DNA from: SZUA-36 sp964650905
GTDB lineage: Bacteria; Pseudomonadota; Gammaproteobacteria; Xanthomonadales; SZUA-36
Assembly: GCA_964650905.1 (NCBI GenBank)
Contig: CAZYVH010000005.1
Coordinates: 8,645-72,644, forward strand
Direction of reading: 5' to 3'
Length of the DNA stretch: 64,000 bases
The notes under the pieces were generated by a model. That model had not been told where the DNA came from. It saw nothing but the letters and a program-made list of their open reading frames with translations, and did no database searches. Of this stretch, positions 58,362-64,000 are shown one piece after another. The position numbers and the translations under genes are program-made. Positions within the stretch are counted from its first letter, which is position 1; each line of letters begins with the position of its first letter.

Positions 58362-58912
58362 TATCCAGATTCCTCTAGTAAATAATCACGGGCGATATAA
58401 AGGGCGGCGATGCTGCGGCCTTCGGTACAGTCAGGGCGCTGTACCAGGGCATAAAGATCGGCCAGTGGCCATGTCACCACCTCCAGTTCTTCCGGTTCAT
58501 CACCAGGCAGTTTTTCGGGATAAAGATCGCGTGCCAGTACCACGTAGGTCACATGGGTCATGTAGCCCGGTGCCAGACTCAAAGGTGTCATTTCCATCAG
58601 TTCGCGAGCACCGAAACCGGCCTCTTCCTTGAGCTCACGTTGTGCTGCTTCCAGCACGCTTTCGCCATCTTCCAGCCGACCTTTGACAAGGCCAAGTTCG
58701 TAGTGGTGCAGCCCGGCCGCATATTCGCGCACCAGCAGTACGTTTTCGGCATCGCACATAGCTACCACGATGACGGCACCCAGCCCGCGGCTTCGCAGCC
58801 GTTCGTAGGTGCGTTTTTCGCCATTGCTAAATTCCAGGTCGAGCTGTTCTATTTTGAATAGCTTGCCTGGGTCAAGTTCACGGCTGGCGTTGATAAGCGG
58901 TAGCTTTGCCAT
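58361..58912 (-). CDS. nudE: ADP-compounds hydrolase NudE
   Basis: A 183-residue Nudix protein (E. coli NudE 186) from ATG 58912 (MAKLPLINASRELDPGKLF). The Nudix box is LVKGRLEDGESVLEAAQRELKEEAGF. It hydrolyses ADP-ribose, Ap3A and NADH. The open frame extends upstream over the next gene, but that extension has no conserved features. The spacing to the upstream gene is 13 nt. Confidence 0.93.
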   Translation of the reverse strand: MAKLPLINASRELDPGKLFKIEQLDLEFSNGEKRTYERLRSRGLGAVIVVAMCDAENVLLVREYAAGLHHYELGLVKGRLEDGESVLEAAQRELKEEAGFGARELMEMTPLSLAPGYMTHVTYVVLARDLYPEKLPGDEPEELEVVTWPLADLYALVQRPDCTEGRSIAALYIARDYLLEESG

Positions 58913-58925
58913 CTTAAGTGCCCGC

Positions 58926-59708
58926 TCAACCTCGAAAAACGGTACTGAGTGACTTGTGCAGAGCGGGGGTTGCAGCAAGTACCGAAGTGCTCTCCAGGCC
59001 GATGGGTTGACCCTCAAGGTCGGTAAACACACCACCTGCCTCTGTAACAATGACCGCCAGCGCTGCAATATCCAGGATGTTGACATCGGATTCGATGACG
59101 GCGTCCAGTTGACCGGCAGCCAGGCGGTGGTAATGGTAGTAGTCGCCATAACCACGGGTACGATTGGCACGTGCGAGTATGCTACCCAGTGCCGGCCAAC
59201 ACTCACCCGCTGCCAGGCTTTGAATGTTGCCGGTCGATATACTGGCTTGCTCGATACTATCCACACCGCTTACGTGGATTTGCCCCTGCTGGTTGAAAGC
59301 ACCGCCGCCGCGCGTAGCCCATACCAGTTCATCCATGGCCGGGGCACAGGAAACACCAAGGATCAACTCGCCCTTGTGCAGCAAACCGATCTGGGTAGAA
59401 AACATGCCGTAACGTTTGACAAAGCTCTTGGTGCCATCAATGGGGTCGACCAGCCACAGGTAGTCCACAGCTTTGTTTTCCTGACCGTATTCCTCGCCGA
59501 AAATGCCATGTTGGGGAAAGGCATCAGCCAGTGTTTTACGTATGCTGCGCTCTGCGTGCCGGTCTGCAACGGTAACCGGGGTTTGGTCGGCTTTGATCTC
59601 GACATCAAATTTACCATTGTAGTACGACAGAATCACCGCGCGTGCTGCTTTGGCCGCACCTAATGCCACTTCGAGAAATCTATTTTTGCTGTTGTTGTTT
59701 ATGGTCAT
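58926..59708 (-). CDS. Inositol-monophosphatase family protein (histidinol-phosphatase/HisN-like)
   Basis: A 260-residue relative of CysQ. Motifs: GEEYGQENKAVDYLWLVDPIDGTKSFVKR and a C-terminal DVNILDIAALAVIVTEAGG. The YGQEN and KSF details resemble HisN-type histidinol-phosphate phosphatases more than CysQ or SuhB. It may complete histidine synthesis or hydrolyse inositol/other sugar phosphates. It is the first gene of a three-gene run with nudE and cysQ. Confidence 0.85.
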   Translation of the reverse strand: MTINNNSKNRFLEVALGAAKAARAVILSYYNGKFDVEIKADQTPVTVADRHAERSIRKTLADAFPQHGIFGEEYGQENKAVDYLWLVDPIDGTKSFVKRYGMFSTQIGLLHKGELILGVSCAPAMDELVWATRGGGAFNQQGQIHVSGVDSIEQASISTGNIQSLAAGECWPALGSILARANRTRGYGDYYHYHRLAAGQLDAVIESDVNILDIAALAVIVTEAGGVFTDLEGQPIGLESTSVLAATPALHKSLSTVFRG

Positions 59709-59980
59709 AAGAAATGTATCTCGTTAGCAGTTTGTCAGACTTGGTCAAAGTTATGAGCTAAAACCGATTTGAGTCAATATTTTTCGATCCTTTGAGGCCG
59801 ATAGCACCGCTATAAAACGAGAAAGATCCACGCTCAATGGCGGGGATGACAGAGAAATCTGGCCAAACCCGGCTTTTACGCAGTAGATCATGTTAAGTCC
59901 GACAGACTGCTGGTTTGCCATCATACCAGAATCAGGCGTTTTTAAGAGACTACGGGCTCAATGACAAGCAGTAGGGTCGA

Positions 59981-60007
59981 GGTATAGCCGTACCTCCCGT
60001 TTTTTAC
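59981..60007 (+). terminator. Weak terminator-like hairpin in the 295-nt region upstream of the phosphatase
   Basis: GAGGTA (59981-59986) and TACCTC (59993-59998) flank a 6-nt loop, then CCG and six T (60002-60007). Polarity is plus-strand, yet no plus-strand gene precedes it in this region, so it would serve an unannotated RNA or be chance. Nothing else is evident in 59709-60003. Confidence 0.3.
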
Positions 60008-60672
60008 AATAGGCCTCTTGAGGCCATTGAAACCGGTTTGCCTTCACCGATAACGAAATGGTCCAGCAGACGGATTTCCAAAAGCAGCAAAGCGTCTTTC
60101 AGACGCCTGGTGATGGCCTGGTCTGCAAGGCTTGGCTCGGTGACGCCGGAAGGGTGGTTGTGCGCTACGATAACAGCGGCTGCCCCCAGTTTGAGCGCCC
60201 TCTCCGCAACGACCCTGGGATACACGCAGGCACCGTCTATCGAGCCTTGAAACAGGTCTTCGCTGGCGATGACACAGTGCCTTGTATCCAGGAATAAACA
60301 GGTAAAAATCTCACGGTTACGGTCTCTTAGTATGGATTGAAGGTACTCCAGGGTGATCGCCGGGCTGGTCAGGGAGGCACCCCTTTGCAACGCCTGTCTC
60401 AGGTGTCGGCGGGTGAGTTCCTGTGCTATACGGACCTGTAGCGCTGAACGATCGTCCAGACCTTCGCGTTCATTGCACGCATGATGACTTGCAAGAAACA
60501 GACCACGCACCCCCCCAAACCGGTGTAACAGGTTTGCCGCGCTTTTGATGTGTGGACTGTCGGGGTTCAGCAGAGTGGCCAGCAGATCAGCATCTGAACA
60601 ATTCTCAGTCAGACCCGTTGCCGGTGGGGTTGGTGATTGATTGTGGGTGGCATTATTTATCGCTTGTGTCAT
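60004..60672 (-). CDS. radC: RadC-family JAB-domain protein
   Basis: About 222 residues from ATG 60672. The C-terminal JAB/MPN metal motif is AAVIVAHNHPSGVTEPSLAD (HNHPSG + S + D), typical of RadC/YicR. An N-terminal helix-hairpin-helix-like region is reduced. The function is uncertain despite the name. The usual gene order is radC, then divergent coaBC, dut, algC; here coaBC is absent between radC and dut. Confidence 0.9.
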   Translation of the reverse strand: MTQAINNATHNQSPTPPATGLTENCSDADLLATLLNPDSPHIKSAANLLHRFGGVRGLFLASHHACNEREGLDDRSALQVRIAQELTRRHLRQALQRGASLTSPAITLEYLQSILRDRNREIFTCLFLDTRHCVIASEDLFQGSIDGACVYPRVVAERALKLGAAAVIVAHNHPSGVTEPSLADQAITRRLKDALLLLEIRLLDHFVIGEGKPVSMASRGLL

Positions 60673-60840
60673 GTCTGGTTTTACTTTGGCTTGGTTGTTT
60701 ATATTCTGAATCGTTTCAAGTCGGCCGGGTATCGGCGACTGTAGCCAGTGTTTGTAGGGCAAAGCTGATTACTTTAGATGCAAAGGCTTGGTATGATGGC
60801 CCAGGGCCGGGTCATGAGATGACCGGCCTGTATCAAATCC

Positions 60841-60954
60841 AGATGCTGTGCCTAACCGGATAGGATAAACGGTATTTTTTGAGAATTGCAATAAACGTAC
60901 TTAAGAACATGTTTTACATAAATATTCACAATTTTATCGTCTGCCTTTGTGAAA
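60841..60954. repeat. 114-bp dispersed element, copy B (upstream of dut)
   Basis: It aligns without gaps to 45131-45244. It ends 40 nt before the dut TTG. The stretch 60673-60994 between radC and dut has no gene; besides this element, about 170 nt next to radC show nothing identifiable. Confidence 0.65.
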
Positions 60955-60994
60955 TGTCCGAACTTACAAGCAGCAATCGAGATAAGGATATCAA

Positions 60995-61465
60995 TTGGGA
61001 ACGCAAAGACTCAAAGCCATCCAGTTAAAAATTCTGGACCCAAGATTAGGCCAGGAAATACCTTTACCTGAACATGCCACCGATGGCTCCGCAGGTATGG
61101 ATGTACGTGCCTGCGTCGAGAACAAAACCGATGTCGCTCCCGGTGAAACAGTGTTGATTCCAACGGGCTTTGCCATGCACATCACAGACCCTGGACTGGC
61201 CGCTGTTATCCTGCCACGTTCGGGATTGGGACATAAACACGGTCTGGTACTTGGCAATCTGGTAGGCCTGATTGACAGTGACTATCAGGGTCAGGTCTAC
61301 ATTTCCTGCTGGAACCGTTCAAACCGGTCATTTCAGATTGAACCCGGCATGCGGATTGCCCAGATCGTCTTTTTGCCGGTGGTCATGGCCCGCTTTGACG
61401 TGGTTGAAACATTTTCATCCAGTGAGCGTGGCGCAGGTGGCTTCGGGCATACGGGTCAACATTGA
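60995..61465 (+). CDS. dut: Deoxyuridine 5'-triphosphate nucleotidohydrolase (dUTPase)
   Basis: A 156-residue trimeric dUTPase with motifs 1-5: GSAGMDVRA, PRSGLGHKHGLVLGN, GLIDSDYQGQV, RIAQIVFLPV and ERGAGGFGHTG. It removes dUTP and makes dUMP. The start is TTG at 60995, supported by AAGGA (60984-60988) 6 nt upstream. It overlaps algC's first possible TTG; the algC ATG follows 2 nt after the stop. Confidence 0.96.
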   Translation: MGTQRLKAIQLKILDPRLGQEIPLPEHATDGSAGMDVRACVENKTDVAPGETVLIPTGFAMHITDPGLAAVILPRSGLGHKHGLVLGNLVGLIDSDYQGQVYISCWNRSNRSFQIEPGMRIAQIVFLPVVMARFDVVETFSSSERGAGGFGHTGQH

Positions 61466-61467
61466 AA

Positions 61468-63918
61468 ATGAATTTAAAATTTGATTCCGGCAAAGTATTC
61501 AGTGTACTGAGTAACTTACGCCTGGAAACAATAAACCCGTTTCTATTGATGGCAACCGGTGCGCTGTTGCTGGTTTTGCTCGTTTTTATGTTGTTCGCCG
61601 GCGGCACCAGCCAGCACGAAAATGACGATGTGCTGGCGCAGGCGCAAAAAAGCCTCAAACAGGTCAGTGTTGCCCTCCAGAGCATACGCAGGGCGCTCCA
61701 GGACCAACAGGTTCAGGAACTGGCCGGTATGGCAGCAACTGATCCGGACAAGCTGCCCAGCCTGCATCAATATGTAAGCGGCCGCATTTCAAAGCTCATT
61801 GACATGAAATTGTACGGGCCGGAACTGGAAGCCTTACGCGGTCGCAACATGGGGCCATTTGGCTATAGTGTGCTTGATATGCTGATGACGGCCAGGAAAA
61901 CCGGATGGGCATCTGCCCAGTTACACGGTAGTGGTGCGGATGCCTATCTCGCCCTGGCCGTGCGCATAGGTAGCGCTGAGTCTCCGGCGGCTTGCCTGTT
62001 GGTCAGGGTGAAGCCTGATTCACTCCTGGCGGCTTTTAACACATCACCACCCAAACCCGGAACATTTGCCCTGGGCCAGTATAATGGCAGGCAACCGCTA
62101 ACAACGCTGAGCGATTTTGCGGAGCCCGCCAGCCCCGATGAAAGAGTCGTGTGGTTGCAGGTACCGGGCAGCCTGTTGCGTTTGGGTGTCTTGCAAAGTA
62201 TTACGACCAGTAAATTTGGTGGTGCATCTCATGCCCTGATTTTTATCCTGGGGCTGTTTACGCTGGGTATTGGGATCATGCTGAAGTTTCAACCGCTGCG
62301 GGCATTGGCAGTACTCAGGGCAGATCCACTTCAGATCGTGCAGGAATCCCCGGAAGAGACTCAATCTGGCGCTGGTTCAGGACATCCGGAAACAGTGGAC
62401 GATAATATTGGAAAAGACCTGGTTCCTGAAACTGCCAGTGAGATGGAAGGACTCGTTGCAGATGGGGTTGGCCAGGTCGATTTGCCGGATTTAAGTTTCA
62501 AACTGGAAAAACAAGACATGCAATTTAAGAGAGAGTCATTGCCCGTGGATTTGTCGCAAGGCATTTTCAGAGCTTATGACATACGTGGGATTGTTGGTGA
62601 AACGCTGGATGCAGATGTTGCCCGGCAGGTTGGCCAGGCGGTCGGTAGTCTTGCGCTGGAGAATGGTGCAGGACCGGTTGTGGTGGCGCGCGATGGCAGG
62701 CTGTCCGGCAGAGAACTTGTGGAGGGAATGATCGATGGCATAGCCAGTTCCGGTTGTGATGTGATAGATATTGGCGCAGTGCCCACAGGGGTGTTGTATT
62801 TTTCAGCCTATGAGCTGGGCCCGGGTACCGGCGTCATGGTTACCGGAAGCCACAACCCGCCTGATTACAATGGTTTCAAGCTGTTGATCGGTGGTGATAC
62901 ATTGGCAGGTGAGCAGATTACCGGCATATATCAGCGCATCAGGAATGGAGACCTGCGTGTGGGTAAGGGCAGCATCAACCAGGAAAGTATGGTCGACCGG
63001 TATCGCGAGAAAATTTCCGCAGACATCCAAATGCAAAGACCCTTAAGAATTGTTGCTGATTGTGGCAATGGTATTGGTGGTGCATGCGCCGCAGATATAT
63101 TGCGGGATATCGGCGCCACCGTTATTCCGCTGTTCGATGAGGTTGACGGCAACTTTCCGAATCATCACCCGGACCCCAGTGAACCCGAAAACCTGAAAGA
63201 CCTGATCGAAGCGGTTGAATTAATGGAGGCGGACCTGGGTGTGGCTTTTGATGGTGATGCGGACCGTCTGGGTGTTGTGACGCCTGAAGGCAGGATTATT
63301 TATGCCGATCGCCTGATGATGCTGTTTGCCAATGATGTCCTCAGCAGGGTACCCGGCTCGACCATTATCTATGATGTCAAGTGCACCGGGCATCTGCATG
63401 AGGTCATTGAAAGCGCCGGTGGCAAGGCCATGATGTACAAGACCGGTCACTCTTTGATCAAGAAAAGGATGAAAGAGATTGATGCGCCGTTTGCCGGAGA
63501 AATGAGCGGTCACTTCTTCTTCAAAGAACGTTGGTATGGTTTTGATTGCGGCATTTATGCCGCTGCCAGGTTGCTGGAGATCCTTGCCGCTGATGAACGC
63601 AGACCGATGGAAGTACTCAACAGCCTGCCCGACAGCATCAGCACACCGGAATTGAAAGTCCGGATGGGTGAGGGCGAGAACCATGCTTTTGTTACCGAGA
63701 TGCAGGAAAAGGCACGTTTCGGTGATGCGAAGATCAATACCATCGATGGTGTAAGAGCTGATTTTGCCGATGGCTGGGGATTGGTGCGCGCCTCCAATAC
63801 AACGCCGGTGTTGGTGTTACGTTTTGATGCAGACAGCGAAGAAGCTCTCAAGCGGATCAAGGATATTTTCAGACAGCAGATGTTGCTGATCAACGACCAG
63901 CTTGAATTGCCGTTTTAA
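61468..63918 (+). CDS. algC: Phosphomannomutase/phosphoglucomutase with N-terminal membrane extension
   Basis: About 816 residues. Residues 1-40 include a membrane helix (FLLMATGALLLVLLVFMLF). Then comes a periplasmic or sensor-like region to about 255 and a second membrane helix (ALIFILGLFTLGIGIMLKF). From about residue 365 runs a full PMM/PGM catalytic domain with phosphoserine Ser461 in VTGSHNPP, DGDADR and the C-terminal SNTTPVL. Gammaproteobacterial AlgC homologues of this long form are known beside dut. It supplies mannose-1-P or glucose-1-P for exopolysaccharide and LPS. The downstream argB expected in this order lies outside the window. Confidence 0.92.
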   Translation: MNLKFDSGKVFSVLSNLRLETINPFLLMATGALLLVLLVFMLFAGGTSQHENDDVLAQAQKSLKQVSVALQSIRRALQDQQVQELAGMAATDPDKLPSLHQYVSGRISKLIDMKLYGPELEALRGRNMGPFGYSVLDMLMTARKTGWASAQLHGSGADAYLALAVRIGSAESPAACLLVRVKPDSLLAAFNTSPPKPGTFALGQYNGRQPLTTLSDFAEPASPDERVVWLQVPGSLLRLGVLQSITTSKFGGASHALIFILGLFTLGIGIMLKFQPLRALAVLRADPLQIVQESPEETQSGAGSGHPETVDDNIGKDLVPETASEMEGLVADGVGQVDLPDLSFKLEKQDMQFKRESLPVDLSQGIFRAYDIRGIVGETLDADVARQVGQAVGSLALENGAGPVVVARDGRLSGRELVEGMIDGIASSGCDVIDIGAVPTGVLYFSAYELGPGTGVMVTGSHNPPDYNGFKLLIGGDTLAGEQITGIYQRIRNGDLRVGKGSINQESMVDRYREKISADIQMQRPLRIVADCGNGIGGACAADILRDIGATVIPLFDEVDGNFPNHHPDPSEPENLKDLIEAVELMEADLGVAFDGDADRLGVVTPEGRIIYADRLMMLFANDVLSRVPGSTIIYDVKCTGHLHEVIESAGGKAMMYKTGHSLIKKRMKEIDAPFAGEMSGHFFFKERWYGFDCGIYAAARLLEILAADERRPMEVLNSLPDSISTPELKVRMGEGENHAFVTEMQEKARFGDAKINTIDGVRADFADGWGLVRASNTTPVLVLRFDADSEEALKRIKDIFRQQMLLINDQLELPF

Positions 63919-63946
63919 CCCGCGTATATGGTGCAATATGCGGGTT
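63917..63946 (+). terminator. Hairpin after algC
   Basis: AACCCGCGTAT (63917-63927) pairs with ATATGCGGGTT (63936-63946) with one wobble over an 8-nt loop, starting at the algC stop. No T-run follows. Confidence 0.4.
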
Positions 63947-64000
63947 AGCCCCTGGTAGATGTCAGAGGGCTTAGTAAGCAAATTCGGTAAACAACGGCTC

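Overview
The window looks like a chromosomal segment of a gammaproteobacterium. The evidence is gene content and order: tatABC, glmU-glmS, rpmB-rpmG next to mutM, erpA-nudC-ampE, cysQ-nudE, radC/dut/algC, and a fused chorismate mutase-prephenate dehydrogenase next to tyrS. Coding density is high. There are no rRNA or tRNA genes and no intact IS elements. Three runs of exactly 100 N (15106-15205, 32102-32201, 49600-49699) each sit inside a GC-rich intergenic repeat, so this is a draft scaffold that broke at repeats. I cannot name a genus.

Region 1 (1-9.3 kb) is the main metabolic accessory block. A bacterial microcompartment (BMC) operon encodes a fused RpiB-DeoC enzyme, one hexameric shell protein, two tandem-domain (trimeric) shell proteins, three pentameric vertex proteins and a CoA-acylating aldehyde dehydrogenase. 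This set fits the BMC class called sugar-phosphate-utilising (SPU). Just downstream lie mtnA (5-methylthioribose-1-phosphate isomerase family) and an overlapping class II aldolase, followed by a convergent APH-fold kinase. MtnA plus such an aldolase is the core of the known DHAP shunt, which converts 5'-deoxyadenosine or methylthioadenosine sugars to DHAP plus an aldehyde. DeoC makes acetaldehyde plus glyceraldehyde-3-phosphate. My inference is that 2-deoxyribose and 5-deoxyribose routes could converge on the BMC aldehyde dehydrogenase.

Region 2 (9.4-22.5 kb) holds several unrecognised secreted proteins (one with an HExxH motif), a GT-C/TMTC-like membrane protein overlapping a D,D-carboxypeptidase, and a compact cluster (NTF2-like, thioesterase, GNAT, methyltransferase, permease). 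A decayed stretch follows with remnants of a YpfJ-type metallopeptidase and an internally deleted monooxygenase-like gene, then SirB2 and an S9 peptidase.

Region 3 (22.5-32.4 kb) holds glmU-glmS, a lone ExbD/TolR gene and a hydroxyacid dehydrogenase. It then carries a candidate conflict/defence cassette: a TIR-TM-helical-repeat protein, a small exported protein and a SLOG-domain protein with four membrane helices. The two-component logic resembles Thoeris (TIR signal maker plus SLOG sensor), but with a membrane effector. A 22-bp tandem repeat follows.

Region 4 (32.4-49.5 kb) is mostly housekeeping: acs, a rhomboid, a truncated LOG gene, tatABC, an IPTL-CTERM-like secreted propeller, hemH, a QueD homologue, a CDGSH protein, a peroxiredoxin, rpmB-rpmG, hyuA, mutM, tyrS, tyrA, a Nudix hydrolase and an M19 dipeptidase.

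Region 5 (49.5-64 kb) has a DUF3501/Fe-S oxidoreductase/rubrerythrin cluster, a DUF819 transporter with a BtuF-like binding protein, ampE-nudC-erpA, cysQ-nudE, an inositol-phosphatase-family gene, radC, dut and a membrane-anchored algC. A 114-bp element is repeated without gaps upstream of both tyrS and dut. The second copy lies where coaBC is normally found.
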